From: Dermacentor variabilis
Lineage: Eukaryota > Arthropoda > Arachnida > Ixodida > Ixodidae
Assembly: GCF_050947875.1 (NCBI RefSeq)
Contig: NC_134572.1
Location: 130,756,105-130,820,104, forward strand
Reading direction: 5' to 3'
DNA: 64,000 nt
Part shown: positions 10,382-21,600 of the stretch, one piece after another
Layout of the letters: each line of letters begins with the position of its first letter
How positions within the stretch are numbered: the stretch's first letter is position 1
The notes under the pieces: generated by a model
Seen by the model: the letters and a program-made list of their open reading frames with translations, nothing else
The model's database searches: none
What the model was told of the DNA's origin: nothing
Translations under genes and position numbers: made by a program

Positions 10382-11251
10382 ATGGACCAGACCGACGCTA
10401 CGAGAGCTCACGGCCAGAACCCATCCGAGGAACGCGGTGAGCCCTCCTGTTCTGCCATCGCTGTCCGCCTCCCACAGTACTGGGACCAGCATCCTTCGGC
10501 GTGGTTTCTTCAGGCCGAAGCGCAATTTCAAGTCGCTGGTATCCGCTCTCAAGCCTCGAAGTTCCATTACGCCGTCGCAGCGCTATCGCCAGCCGCCATT
10601 GACGAGGTGGCAGATTTGCTGAACTCCCCATTGTCTGCCGCTGCCTATGACGATCTCAAGGCGGCACTGCTACAGCGCACAGCAGCTTCACAACGTTCTC
10701 GCATCCAGCAGCTTCTGTCCGCTGAAGAACTCGGCGACCGACGCCCTAGTCAACTTCTTCGCCGAATGAGCCAGCTGCTCGGAAACAACGCGAGATCCAT
10801 CGACGACACGCTGTTGCGCGAACTGTTTTTGCAACGACTCCCGGCTAACGTGCAGATGGTCCTGGCGACAGCCTCTACCATGGACCTTACCGGACTTGCC
10901 GCTTTGGCCGACAAAGTCATGGAAGTAGCCACCCCAACCATCGCAGCCACGTCACCGTCTCCGGGTGACAATACAACCGCTCTGCAAACTCTTCCCTGCT
11001 CTTCCGCAGTGCAATCTCCGCTCGACTCCTTGTGTGAGCGCCTGGAACGCATCATCTGTGGAGCGGAACATCGCCGCGCGTCTCATCGCCCACGCAGCCG
11101 TAGTTCCAGCAGATCAAGACGCACGGGCACTCAAAATGAAACCTCAACTACAGCGCCTGGCGTTTGCTACTACCACCGCCGTTTTGGAAACGACGCTCGT
11201 CACTGTCGGCGTCCCTGCGCTTGGCAGGGAAACAGGCCGGCCGACCTCTAA
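10382..11251 (+). CDS. gag: Gag protein of gypsy element
   Basis: Structural protein that forms the cytoplasmic particle and packages element RNA. From the first ATG (context GACCATGG) the frame encodes 289 residues. An N-terminal block around residues 20-110 ([20 protein letters not shown], then FHYAVAAL) fits the arthropod retroelement Gag domain known as DUF7041. A helical region with L..RM.QLL follows. The C-terminus has an Arg/Ser-rich stretch and an unusual zinc-knuckle-like motif, C-x2-H-x9-C-x3-C (CYYH to CRRPC), near residues 260-277. Length is normal for the group. A GTG upstream at 10346 would extend the frame but has no support. The end of the frame holds the shift site into pol. 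Confidence 0.88.
   Translation: MDQTDATRAHGQNPSEERGEPSCSAIAVRLPQYWDQHPSAWFLQAEAQFQVAGIRSQASKFHYAVAALSPAAIDEVADLLNSPLSAAAYDDLKAALLQRTAASQRSRIQQLLSAEELGDRRPSQLLRRMSQLLGNNARSIDDTLLRELFLQRLPANVQMVLATASTMDLTGLAALADKVMEVATPTIAATSPSPGDNTTALQTLPCSSAVQSPLDSLCERLERIICGAEHRRASHRPRSRSSSRSRRTGTQNETSTTAPGVCYYHRRFGNDARHCRRPCAWQGNRPADL
11227..11233 (+). promoter_or_regulatory. -1 ribosomal frameshift site GGGAAAC
   Basis: The heptamer G GGA AAC lies exactly in gag register (GGA at 11228-11230, AAC at 11231-11233), six codons before the gag stop at 11249-11251. Slipping back one base leads into the pol frame, which is open through here. The X XXY YYZ form is a canonical retroviral and retroelement -1 shift site. 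A GC-rich inverted repeat follows (GGCCGG 11235-11240 with CCGGCC 11266-11271, extendable by ACC with GGT), although the spacer is shorter than usual. Confidence 0.8.
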
Positions 11252-14200
11252 CGGCGACGAGTGGTCCGGCCCAACACACAAGTCGCCTTTTCTACGTGAC
11301 GGACAGAGTTACGGGACAACGATTCTTAGTCGACACAGGTGCTGACGTCAGCATTCTCCCCGCCCAGCGCTCCGACCGAAAAGCGACTCCTGTGTCGCTT
11401 TTGCAAGCCGTCAACGGCACCAGGATTCCAGTTTTCTCGTCACGCTCCGTCATGCTAAACCTTGGCCTTCGACGAGCATTCCGCTGGATCTTCCTGGTTG
11501 CAGACGTCCGTCATGCAGTCATTGGGGCAGACTTCTTGCATCACTACGGACTCCTTGTGGACATCCAACGACGCCGTCTCATCGACTCCGTGACCCAGCT
11601 ATCCGTTCCCGGCGTCCCATCATCAGGCACATCGCCCATAGCGCCTATTTCTGCCATGTTGGACGAACCTTTCGCCGCGCTCCTACGCGAGTTTCCCACT
11701 TTGACGCGCCTGCCGGACTGGACACCACCGGTACAACACGACGTGTGCCATCACATCGTCACCTCCGGCCCACCGGTCTACTTCCGACCCCGGCGTTTGT
11801 CCCCGCGGAAATTCAAGATCGCTCGCGCGGAGTTCGAACACATGCTGCAACTTGGCATCATCCGCCCTTCCTCCAGTAACTGGGCATCACCACTTCACAT
11901 GGTGCCTAAGAAGACGGGAGACTGGCGCCCATGCGGTGATTACCGGGCACTAAACAACGTCACCGTTCCTGATCGCTACCCTCTACCGAACATTCAGGAC
12001 TTCACGGTAGCGTTGCACGGAGCGACGATCTTTTCTAAGATCGATCTCGTTCGCGCCTACCATCAACTACCGGTCGCTGAAGAAGACATTCCCAAGACCG
12101 CCATCACCACACCCTTCGGTCTTTTCGAATTTCTCCGCATGCCTTTCGGTTTACGGAACGCGGGCCAATCCCTTCAGCGTTTCATCGATTCCGTCACCCG
12201 AGGTTTGCCTTTCGTTTTTGCATACATTGACGACCTTCTCGTCGCAAGCTCTTCGGCAGAAGAACATCTTCACCACTTGCGGTTGTTGTTTTCACGCCTT
12301 GCCAGTAAAGGAATTGTCATCAACGCCGCCAAGAGTGAATTCGGTCAAACCGAACTCGAGTTCCTCGGTCATATCATCGACGCTAACGGCATTCGACCAC
12401 TGCCGTCCAAGATTCGCGTCATCGAAAACCTTCCCCGACCGACCACACTCAACAAGCTTCGCCAGTTTCTCGGTTTCGTCAATTTCTACCGCCGATTCAT
12501 TCCCGAGTGCGCACGACTTATGGCTCCGCTAGACGCCCTCCTGGTAAACAAACGCCAACAAGTGCTTCAGTGGACTGAAGAGGCCACCGACGCTTTCACA
12601 AGAGTCAAGTCTGCCCTCGCCGACGCCACGCTGCTTAGACACCCAAAGCCAGACGCACCCACTGCCATCATGACCGACGCTTCCAACAACGCCGTTGGTG
12701 CCGTTCTGCAGCAATTCATCGACAATGCGTGGCATCCACTTGCTTTTTTCTCCAAGAAACTGAAGCCTGCGCAGTCCCGCTACAGCGTGTTCGGCCGTGA
12801 ATTACTCGCTGTTTACCTGGCTATCAAGCATTTTCGCCATTTCCTCGAAGGCCGTGCATTCACTGTCTTGACGGACCACAAGCCCCTTGTGCACGCAATG
12901 CATCGTTCGGCGTCCTGTTACTCGCCCCGCGAGATTCGACACCTTTCCTACATCTCCGAGTTTACAACAACGTTCCGCCACATCAAGGGCACCCACAACG
13001 TTCCAGCCGACGTCCTCAGTCGTGTCAATGTCGTTTCCACGTTGACATCGGAACCTTTCATCATCGAGGCCGACTTACTCGCCAGTCAACAGCGTGACGA
13101 CACTGAACTTCGTACACTCCGGAATTCTTCAACGTCCCTGAAATTGGAAGACGTCGTTGTGACCCCAGATGGTACATCCGTCGTCTGCGACACTTCTAAC
13201 GACACACCTAGACCATACATTCCGGCATCCCTTCGCAGACGTCTATTCGAAACCGTGCACAACCTGTCGCACCCTGGCATACGCGCGACACAGAAGCTCC
13301 TTTCCAGTCGTTTCGTTTGGCCTCGGCTAAACGCGCAAGTTCGCGACTGGGTTCGCTGCTGTTTGTCGTGTCAACGTTCGAAGATCCAGCGTCACCCCAT
13401 TCCGCCTGCCAAGTCTTTTCTTCCACCGGATGCTCGTTTTGACACCATACACCTGGACCTCGTCGGCCCTCTCCCACCCTCGAAAGGCTACTGCTACATA
13501 CTGACATGCATCGACCGTTATACACGGTGGCCAGAAGCTACACCTATATCTGACATCTCAGCGCCCACTGTTGCAGCAGCTTTCATGTCTACGTGGATCG
13601 CAAGGTTCGGCTGCCCATCCACAATAATCACAGATCGCGGTCGGCAGTTTGACTCAGCACTTTTCAACGAGCTACTCAAACTACTCGGAACGACACGTTT
13701 TCGCACAACTGCTTACCACCCTCAGTCCAATGGACTAGTTGAACGTTTTCACCGGCATCTCAAGGCCTCCCTTATGGCACATGAATCGCCGGAGAAGTGG
13801 GTCCTACATTTGCCCCTTGTCTTACTTGGCATCAGAGCCGCACTCAAGAGTGACCTAGGTTGCTCCTGTGCTCAGCTAGTCTACGGCACCCACCTACGCC
13901 TTCCGTGCGATTTCTTTGTCGCTACCCCCCAAACGCCTATGCCATCACCTGCCGACTACGTTGCCGAACTGCAAGCTTTCTTCAGCCAGATGCGCCCCGT
14001 GCCTACACGTTCACAAGAAGCAAGGTCCCCGTACGTTTCTCCCGCACTCAGCTCTGCTACCCACGTTTTCGTGCGTAACTGTGCCGTGCGGAAGCCTTTG
14101 CAACCACACTACTCCGGGCCATATTGTGTTCTAGAGCGTCGTCCGACGACGTTTGTTGTGAATGTCAACGGCCGATCAGACACAATTGCCCTGGAACGTC

Positions 14201-14367
14201 TCAAACCCGCCTACATAGTAGCACCCACGCCATCAGCTCCACCAGTATGCGACGCGACCCTGCTGCATCCTTCGCCGCCGCCAGTGCACGTGACACCCAA
14301 GACCAACGCCAAGACACGCCGCGTCACGTGGACTTTCCATCGTTCGTCGAACTTTCCTCCTCTCTAG
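11227..14367 (+). CDS. pol: Pol polyprotein of gypsy element (PR-RT-RH-IN)
   Basis: Expressed by -1 frameshift from gag, giving about 1046 residues after the shift. Counting from the shift: aspartic protease with DTGAD at 36-40; reverse transcriptase with the [13 protein letters not shown] and CGDYRALN motifs and the YIDD catalytic box at 333 (12223-12234); RNase H with TDAS (Asp 484) and later LTDHKPLV; integrase zinc finger H-x-H-C-C from about 678; and a catalytic triad Asp744, Asp803, Glu839 with exactly 35 residues between the last two (D,D-35-E). A GPY/F-type module ([10 protein letters not shown]) lies near 963. RT copies the RNA, RNase H removes it and IN inserts the DNA. The frame has no internal stop, and its stop codon touches the polypurine tract. 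The open frame extends upstream to 11164 only because it overlaps gag. Confidence 0.93.
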   Translation, partial: GKQAGRPLTATSGPAQHTSRLFYVTDRVTGQRFLVDTGADVSILPAQRSDRKATPVSLLQAVNGTRIPVFSSRSVMLNLGLRRAFRWIFLVADVRHAVIGADFLHHYGLLVDIQRRRLIDSVTQLSVPGVPSSGTSPIAPISAMLDEPFAALLREFPTLTRLPDWTPPVQHDVCHHIVTSGPPVYFRPRRLSPRKFKIARAEFEHMLQLGIIRPSSSNWASPLHMVPKKTGDWRPCGDYRALNNVTVPDRYPLPNIQDFTVALHGATIFSKIDLVRAYHQLPVAEEDIPKTAITTPFGLFEFLRMPFGLRNAGQSLQRFIDSVTRGLPFVFAYIDDLLVASSSAEEHLHHLRLLFSRLASKGIVINAAKSEFGQTELEFLGHIIDANGIRPLPSKIRVIENLPRPTTLNKLRQFLGFVNFYRRFIPECARLMAPLDALLVNKRQQVLQWTEEATDAFTRVKSALADATLLRHPKPDAPTAIMTDASNNAVGAVLQQFIDNAWHPLAFFSKKLKPAQSRYSVFGRELLAVYLAIKHFRHFLEGRAFTVLTDHKPLVHAMHRSASCYSPREIRHLSYISEFTTTFRHIKGTHNVPADVLSRVNVVSTLTSEPFIIEADLLASQQRDDTELRTLRNSSTSLKLEDVVVTPDGTSVVCDTSNDTPRPYIPASLRRRLFETVHNLSHPGIRATQKLLSSRFVWPRLNAQVRDWVRCCLSCQRSKIQRHPIPPAKSFLPPDARFDTIHLDLVGPLPPSKGYCYILTCIDRYTRWPEATPISDISAPTVAAAFMSTWIARFGCPSTIITDRGRQFDSALFNELLKLLGTTRFRTTAYHPQSNGLVERFHRHLKASLMAHESPEKWVLHLPLVLLGIRAALKSDLGCSCAQLVYGTHLRLPCDFFVATPQTPMPSPADYVAELQAFFSQMRPVPTRSQEARSPYVSPALSSATHVFVRNCAVRKPLQPHYSGPYCVLERRPTTFVVNVNGRSDTIALERLKPAYIVAPTPSAPPVCDATLLHPSPPPVHVTPKTNAKTRRVTWTFHRSSNFPPL

Positions 14368-14378
14368 GGGGGGAGCTC
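14365..14378 (+). promoter_or_regulatory. Polypurine tract of gypsy element
   Basis: TAGGGGGGGAG lies just upstream of the 3' LTR, where plus-strand DNA synthesis is primed. The pol stop TAG forms its left edge. Confidence 0.75.
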
Positions 14379-14380
14379 TC

Positions 14381-14587
14381 TGTAGCGGCAGCAGCATCGG
14401 CGTCGCACGAGGGATGACGTAGACGCTCGCGTCTACACGAGGCTCGAGCGGCTGGCGCTCCGGCACGGGCTAGCGTTCCGAAGGAGAGGATTAAAAAAGA
14501 ATGCTACGCTAAGAGACGGACTGTCGGTTCTTCCTCTCCTGCGAGAACCCGAGACTTTAACGGTCTACGTGGTCGCTCGTCGCCACA
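14381..14587 (+). repeat. 3' LTR of intact gypsy element
   Basis: 207 bases, TGTAGCGGCA to CGTCGCCACA, 206 of 207 positions identical to the 5' LTR. Followed by ACTC, the target duplication. Confidence 0.93.
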
Positions 14588-15374
14588 ACTCAATGGCTAT
14601 AAAAATTACTGAGCATCTCGACCACGCAAATAGAAATGGCCACAATGTCACCTTTCAGTGGATACCTTCCCACTGTGCGTGATAGAGAACGAACAGCCAG
14701 ACGCTGAAGCGAAAACTGCTTTAAATGATGGTTCTGAAGTACGCATTCTGTTCTCACGAACAGACACAAACACTCTACTTCGTTGCGTAATACGCAACCG
14801 TACGTTCGAAAACTGGACCCACCCAGATTCACGACACAAGCGAGTACACAAATGGGACCAAGAAAGGAAATTTCGTATGCCTCACAAACTCAAGAGAAAC
14901 CAAACGAGCCCGGTGCACCGGATTCACCTTGGTGTCGTATTCACCAACCGTTATATACATCTGATAGGTTGCAGTGATACTAGCCCAAACTTTGAATACT
15001 GTGAGTACTGTGTATACACCTGATAATATATTTTGCGTCTGTCCCGCGTACGCGCAATAACGATGGCAACTGGTCTCTTGCATTGCAAATGTTGATAAGA
15101 GGCCGTTATCAGACGAGTTTCGTTTAGGCCCTTGGCCTAATCCAAACATCGCAACCCTGATAACAAGTGCCGCTATAACCTTTCTCCAAGCCACTGGGCA
15201 GCACGAACGGTTTTAGAGATCCCAGAACTCTGCGAACTTGTACATATGCATCTCTTCCTGATACCATCATCATCATTCATCCTCCAATTTCCTCCCCGGC
15301 TCTTTTTCCCGGTGTAGAGTAGCAGGCCAGAGCAAGTTATTGCTCAGGCCGACCTCTCTACCATTCTGTGCCTG

Positions 15375-15378
<4 letters not shown>
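14588..15378 (+). pseudogene. RNase H-type LINE, ORF2 C-terminus and 3' end
   Basis: Remnant of a non-LTR retrotransposon of the RNase H-bearing group (I/R1/Loa-like). The start encodes NVTFQWIPSHC near 14642-14676, the end of an RNase H domain. A stop and a frame change follow, then NEQPDAEAK, SRTDTNTLLR, a helical region and LGVVFTNRYIHLIG near 14932-14970. After decay in the zinc-finger part it resumes with LGPWPNPNIATL near 15127-15160. The 3' end near 15283-15372 (GGTGTAGAGTAGCAGGCC, then GGCCGACCTCTCTACC) recurs in antisense at the element ending near 59850. Multiple stops show it is dead. The gypsy element split it at 10122/14588. Confidence 0.7.

Positions 15379-15432
<54 letters not shown>
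15379..15432. repeat. TA microsatellite
   Basis: About 26 TA units at the 3' tail of the LINE fragment, probably grown from its A/T-rich tail. Confidence 0.95.
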
Positions 15433-15437
<5 letters not shown>

Positions 15438-15605
15438 GGTTAAAAAAGAGCAGGTTAAAAAAGAAAACGCCGCCACACGTGATCGTAGATGCGGGGGACA
15501 CTGAGAAGCACACAATAAGATAATGTAAAAGGGAAGGGTAAGCGCAATGCAGCAGAGAGCCGCATTGCGCTTGCAGAGAGCTGTGCGGGGCTACACCTAA
15601 TTGAA

Positions 15606-17624
15606 GGTATGGTAGGGTAAATGGGACACGTTAGTTTTAACGTAATATTTCAGAAACGGCTGCTCATATTCGCACCAAATTTCACGCGCTTACAAAAGAT
15701 GCTCTTGGGTACAACACGAGACACTTTGTTTGTGTCGAGATGGCTTTCCTTTGCTGTAGCCTACTCCTAACATTTCAGGTGTGTTTAAGTATTTGATGTA
15801 CCTTTTCTCTGCAATCATGCAGAGGAATGTGATGATATTACAGAGTGTTATTCTAAATACCCATAGGTTACATCTGAACTAAAGAGATATAGTATTGACA
15901 CGTGTACTTATCTTTATCGGGCAACCACGTTTCGCCGCCTAACAAATGTAATCGCACAGCGTGGGACGCGCCTGCATGTATCCGAAGTTTCTGGAAAGTT
16001 ATCGATGCTTCTATCCGCTGTCTGTTGTCGCCGAACCTTATGTTATCTGATTTCATCACCTGACGCGAATGGTGTAGAACTTTGTGGAAGGCACGCGGGT
16101 CCGAACGATTAGTCTGGAACATTCGACGACTGCTCTATAAAAGCCGACGCGCTTGACCCGCAGATCAGATTTTCGACGATCGCCGACTGTGTTCGCCGCT
16201 TTCGTTGTGCTATAAGTGTAGCTTGTTTTGTGGGCACAGGTTCGCCCAATAAAAATCTAGTTTTGCCTTTCACAGTATTGTTACTGTGTTCTTAACGTCA
16301 CCACCACGTGACAATATCCACTTCGGAGTTCGGAGTCTCCTTGCACAAAGCCACAAGGGGGGTTTCTTGCACTGTAAATTTTTCCAGTGTTATCATTCAT
16401 ATCATCAGAGATTTTTAGTTCAGAATATTTATGACTGGTTGTAGTACATGCGTACAAATTTTCACTGCAATCGGATGAATACTTTCTGAGAAAAGATGCA
16501 TTGACTTTGACAAATTCATCGAAAATGCAATTTGAGAAAAATGAAGTTTTATGTTCGTATACTGCTTGTTGATGCTCGAAATGCCCCAGGAAAATATAAT
16601 TCACAGCTAACTTTTTTGCAGGTGTCTCCGAAACCTTTCTTAGTGTTTCTTTTTATCCGTCGTCCTTCCTTCATAGTCATAGAGTCATAGAATTCTGCCC
16701 TGTCAACATGCTCTTTGTCCATCCTGTCGACGGGAATATTACAAAACAGACCTGGAACAATTCTAAGGGCCTCCAGAACAGTTTTTGGTGCAGAATTACC
16801 GTCATTTTAGTAGGCTACAGCACAGTTATTTGCTCTTTTCAATGTGTAAGCACTGACAAAGTTGCCTTAGGGCAGCGGCACAAGATGAGTTGGTTGAGCG
16901 ACTCATGGGTCTTCTGTGTTCGTCCTTGAATACATTTGCTCAGAAAACTGATTACATTTGAAAGTTCTATTTCTGCTCCATTTGCTGGACGCTCGTGCCA
17001 TCTTCTCGGCAAGCAATACGTTTGAAACCCGAAACAGAGGCGACCAGGACCACGTCAGAAAAAGCAAGAGTTTGATTTAATATAGTTCTTTTCTACAAAG
17101 GACTATTACGTCAAACTCTCGCTTCGAGTTAAGAAATTCGACGTCGCCCTGCCATCTGCTAGCCGCCTTGTTAGGTCAGATGATATAGCGGCTGCCCCAG
17201 AGAGGCGATGTTCCTGTGTTTGAGCCCCAGACGAGAACGAATGTTTAATCAATTACGATTCTTTGCTTACGAGGAACCCGTATGGAATTCCTTTGTGGCA
17301 ATTGCTACGATTGGGATGTCTCATTTTCTTTTAATAAATATATAATTTTTAGTACAAATCGTTCACTTACCACACACACACTAGCAAAAAAAATAAAGAT
17401 ACGCGCCATAAAGAAGAAAACCGCGAACGACAACGACAAACAAACCGGCCTCCGCCCACCATTTTTAGACGCCAGGGCGCGCGGCTCACTTCGACGCGAC
17501 ATTTGAACCGCTTTGAGCGGTCGCTCGAGGTCGCGCTTCGGCAGGTTTGTTCCTCATAGTGCAGTTGATTTTCCTATGTCAAAATTGCAAATTCGATTTT
17601 TTGGGGGCTTTACCCTACCATACC
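15606..17624. mobile_element. Candidate 2-kb TIR element containing a solo LTR
   Basis: GGTATGGTAGGGTAAA at 15606-15621 is repeated as an exact inverted copy at 17609-17624. The arms are only 16 bp. The interior has no transposase-like ORF and contains a solo LTR (15896-16313). Outside each arm the sequences (TTGAA and CCCCTTAGG) do not give an obvious target duplication. The right end may instead belong to the AT-rich repeat that continues to about 18400. Confidence 0.35.
15896..16313 (+). mobile_element. Solo LTR, 418 bp
   Basis: Begins TGACACGTG and ends CACGTGACA, a terminal inverted repeat with the TG..CA ends of LTRs. A TATA box (CTATAAAAGCC near 16135-16145) and AATAAA at 16248-16253 are spaced about 110 bases apart, as expected for U3-R. 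The sequence resembles LTRs common in hard-tick genomes. No second LTR, primer-binding site or coding region adjoins it, so it is a solo LTR left by LTR-LTR recombination. Strand is set by the TATA and AATAAA order. Confidence 0.8.
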
Positions 17625-18500
17625 CCCTTAGGGTAGTGCAAGGAATCTCGAAAGAAGCAATTGCGGCAGCGTAAGCGATCGAAAATGCCATTCTGCGCAT
17701 AAGAGGAAGCTTTAGCTCGGGTGCTCCTATCTAAACACATGTAAAAGGAGAATGGGCTTTTGTTTTTTTCGGCAACCACTGCACCAAAGTTGACTAAGCT
17801 TAATGCATTCAAAAGAAAAATTGAGAATCTAGTGACTGTTGGTTTTGAATTTTTGATAGTTGTAACTCTTTTAATAAAAATGTGCAGAAATCGAAAAATT
17901 TCAGAAAACTAAGCTTTCAAGTTTACAACTATGTAACTCAGCAACGAAAAATGATATTTTATTTCTGTAAATTGAATCTGACAGTAGATCTAAAGAGGAC
18001 AAAATTGATATCTTACAAATGAATGTAAAAACATTCAGTAATATAGAAATACAACTTTTGCACAGCCCTTGTACACAACGTAACAAATTCACGTAAGATG
18101 TAGACTGACATATAGAACTTGTCCGCTTTGAATGGCGTAATGGATTTCGCTTACAGAAGCGCGATATCTGTTCTTGGTACAGAACTGTTACATTATACAC
18201 TTCGTGCGTCTTCTTTACGAATTTGCGAGTTCTTTAAAATTATTTTAACAATATTTAGGACCCAAAGCGAAATTCCGCTTCCAACAGTGACTAAAATTTA
18301 ACTTTCTGCCCCAAATGCAACAAGTTTTAATAAAATCGGTCCGCGCGTTATCTCAGAAAAGCGCTTTTGTGTTTTACATGCATTTGAATAGGCCGCATCG
18401 GAGTTGGGGCCGAGCTAAATCTTCCTCTTACCGTTGGACATCTTGTCGGCGTTGGAAGTTAGCCAAACATCGGTTGACATGTTGGCCTTAGTGGTCTACG
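16314..18500. other. AT-rich, no gene; possible dispersed repeats
   Basis: No ORF is convincing. Sequences near 16440-16500 and 18300-18380 both contain a 'CAATCGGATG.ATACTTTCTGAGAAAA' or 'AAATCGGTCCGCGCGTTATCTCAGAAAA' style tract, typical of repeated AT-rich elements, so this may be one or two old mobile elements of unknown class. Confidence 0.35.
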
Positions 18501-18531
18501 GTAAAATTACATATGAGGCCATGCAAGGTGA

Positions 18532-18682
18532 TTTCGAATGGTCTCCCTTTTGAAGTGAGAGCAGCCCAGAGCGTAATTAGTTTTGAAGAAAGAATAAGGA
18601 ACATGGATAAAAATATAGGGGCAGCCAAAGCGCACAGATATCAGTACTTCAATAACGTGAACATAAAATAGAGGAAGACGTC
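18532..18682 (+). pseudogene. Short LINE ORF2 remnant
   Basis: An unbroken reading of about 44 residues (NGLPFEVRAAQSVISFEERI, then RNM..AKAHRYQYFNNVNIK) ends at a stop near 18669. It resembles the helical region between RT and the C-terminal zinc finger in RNase H-type tick LINEs as I remember them. Further plausible pieces follow but are scrambled by stops. Weak call based on memory of family sequence. Confidence 0.35.
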
Positions 18683-21600
18683 AAGAAAGCTGGCCACTAA
18701 GGACAGGGTAACTTAAAGTGTAAATAGGCAACCAGAAGCCATAAAAATGAAATGAGAGAAACAGAGACATAAAGTTGGTTGCAAAAGATAAAAAAAAAGA
18801 CAGTGGAGAGTTAGAATAACGACAAGGAAGAAATTAGAAACAATATACGTAAAATAAGACAAAGGCCACTGCCTTCCCATTTGAGGCCCAAGTTCATTGC
18901 CAAACGACAAAAACATGGCGCAGTCAATATTCGCAACTGGATGAGGCGTGTGCCTGTTGCAGAATAAAAAATCAGGAATCTCTGCATATCCCAATGGAAT
19001 GCAAAGGTATTCACCGAGCGACATCCATTGATTACGTTCAGCTTTCCGGAGCGCTAGAAATTAAAGCGGATGGAAGCACTAATCGATCAGCAGTCGAGAT
19101 AAGCAACAGGCATTAACAGTATAAGTGGAGAAAAGAAAAAGAAAATCAGAGATTGATAGGACAAGACCAGTTACAGGTATAAGTTACTGCACAAGGTAGG
19201 CATATAAGTTTTTAGAAAGAGAGAAGATATTATAGGATTCAAGTTAGAATGTGAAATCATTAAGCAGATATAGCCCACAGAATTAGCTTAAGCAGGCTAG
19301 TTGGACATCTTTCACGGAGCCATTTCAAATCGGAAGACAATAACTACCATCGTCATCACTGACCAATGTGCACGACTGCGGAAATCTTGCCCTTTCTTTG
19401 AAAGGATTTATCTCTGCTTACCGACGCTTGGGGAGATAAACTGCAACTTGAATGAAAACGTGAAAGCCGGCAATATCCGACGTCTGCTCGTTCTTAGCAC
19501 AGACTAAGTAGATACCCCGGGTCACTAACACTCTTCTTGCCCTAATCTCCACTAAGCTTTACTAACCCTCTTCTTATAGAGCCTTATATATATGCCGTGC
19601 TCGTCGCGGCTACTGAGCTAGACGTCTGGGCTTCCATAGCTGGTTCGAACAGAAGTTCTTGCACAATTATATCCCCTTTGCCTTCTTACTAGATGGCCAG
19701 CAGCGAAAGGTCTCTGAAGAGGCTTTGCTATCTGTAGGGCACTGCAGAAATAAATATATCCGTAGTGAGCAAAATCTGCTAGTGACGTGGAGCAAAAGCA
19801 AGCGCACATTTTTCTGTCACGCATAATTTACCTAACGCCCCTCGACACAACCTGCTAAGTCCTGGCCTATAGAACCAGAGAACACGACGCTTTTTCAAAG
19901 AATAATAATAAATAATTGTGGCAATCGCGCTGTAGATTGATGTCGCTCGCTCGGTACGGGAAGCGAAGTTGACAAGTCGTGTCCATGGAGGGAAAGCCCA
20001 GTGAACTGGAGAGATATGTAAGTATTAGGGCTAGAGAACCACGCAAAAGTTTGCAATAGAGTGAGTATAGGTTAAAGAATGAAGATATCTGTACAGAAAT
20101 AGCTAGAAAAGAGGAAAACGCGCATAGGGAATTCAGGGAAACCTATGCATTAGAGTGACAGCAAGAAACAAACTGCTCAGTTATGAGTGGTACAGAAGGG
20201 GCGTTTTGGATGTCTATAGAAATTGGCACCACATGAATCACGGTGTACTGCCACTCCGAATGGAAAGGTTCTGCTTTCTGCTTGAGCGTTTGATTAGTGC
20301 CCCGACAGAACTAGGATGGCAGTCCACCGCGGCATAGAGAAACCAAAGCGGCAAGGCCGTGGAATAACAGCAAAACACCAGCGGTATCCGAGCAAGAAGA
20401 GGGCCCCTCCTTCTACATCCTGTCCGTGGTCGCGCCTTGGGAGAATGGATTGCGGAAGTCAGCGGAAGCGGAAATGACCAAAGGAGAAGAAGGGGTGGCT
20501 GCGATGGAAAGGAAGATGCCCCTAGAGTTGTTGAATTATTTGCGTCTTTTGAAGCTGAGACCTTAGATTAAAGAGAACTGGAGCACTGCGGCGCCCTCCG
20601 CAGAGTTCCCTAGAAAGAGGCCAATGAAAGCAGCGTAAAAAAGTAGCGGTGTGGACGTGAAGTCTCCAAATAGAACTTGTCTCTTATTACCTCCTGAAGT
20701 CGGCAACATCCCGCCGCTGCGTCGGCGTTTCAGTCGTGCAGTTTTGTTTATTGAGATTGGCACCATGTCCAGATTACACGAGTCAGCGTTTATCACCAAA
20801 CCTGTACAGTTCCCTGCTACTTCTGATGTATCAACATCGCCCCTACGTGTAGATAATTGCTGGTCCCAAATTATTGAATTGCAATTTTCACTACGAAAAC
20901 AAGCAAGGCATACGGATCTGAATTTTAGCGTAACACTACTCTATAACCCTGCATGACGATAAAAAAGGTGGTGGCTTTGCTGGAAGATGGTGCACAATCC
21001 GACGTGATTGGCCGATAATTCTTGCAAATGAGCAATTATGTTGTGGGAAACGGGGTTCGACCGAACACTTGTAAACTCAGTTCCTGGAGGAAGAGGATCG
21101 GTGCTTTAATGTAACGCTGTTCAAAGCAAATTATTGAATAGGATAAGAAAGTTATCGAGTTAAGATGTGGCATTTTGATAGCTGCGAAGTGTTCCTCAGC
21201 ATGATTTGCTATTGTTGTCATGCCGATGTTGATGGCACCTTGTCTGAATAAAAGGTAACGAAACCACCTGATTTGAGTTAAGTGAAATATCTTCTATTGC
21301 CATGACGAAAAACCTCCCCACAACAAAACGTAGTATTACTCTTTATCTTCGGCCCGGGTCAAGCACCGTGTTGGAATAAAACCACACGGCAGTGATGAGA
21401 AGAATGGTAATCTCAGCATGCGCCTGCCGGAACATAATAACGAGGTGGATAAGCAGCACGCCATTGTCATGAGCCTGCAAAGGAACTGGGAAAATAAAAA
21501 AAAGGAAGCTAAAAAGCGCGAAAAAGAACGAGGTGGCAGAGGAAGAGATAAATAGAAATAAGATGTCAGGAAATAAGGAAGTCGCTAAACAAAAAAAAAA

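Larger units (their letters stand above)
10119..14591 (+). mobile_element. Full-length, probably intact Ty3/gypsy retrotransposon
   Basis: The element (10123-14587) has identical-length 207-bp LTRs differing at one position, a 4-bp target duplication ACTC (10119-10122 and 14588-14591), a primer-binding site, gag, pol and a polypurine tract. Pol order is PR-RT-RNase H-IN, which defines Ty3/gypsy; there is no env-like ORF. All catalytic motifs are present and I see no stop or frameshift in gag or pol apart from the programmed-looking -1 shift. One LTR difference means insertion was very recent on an evolutionary scale. It landed inside an older LINE fragment that continues at 14588. Confidence 0.93.
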
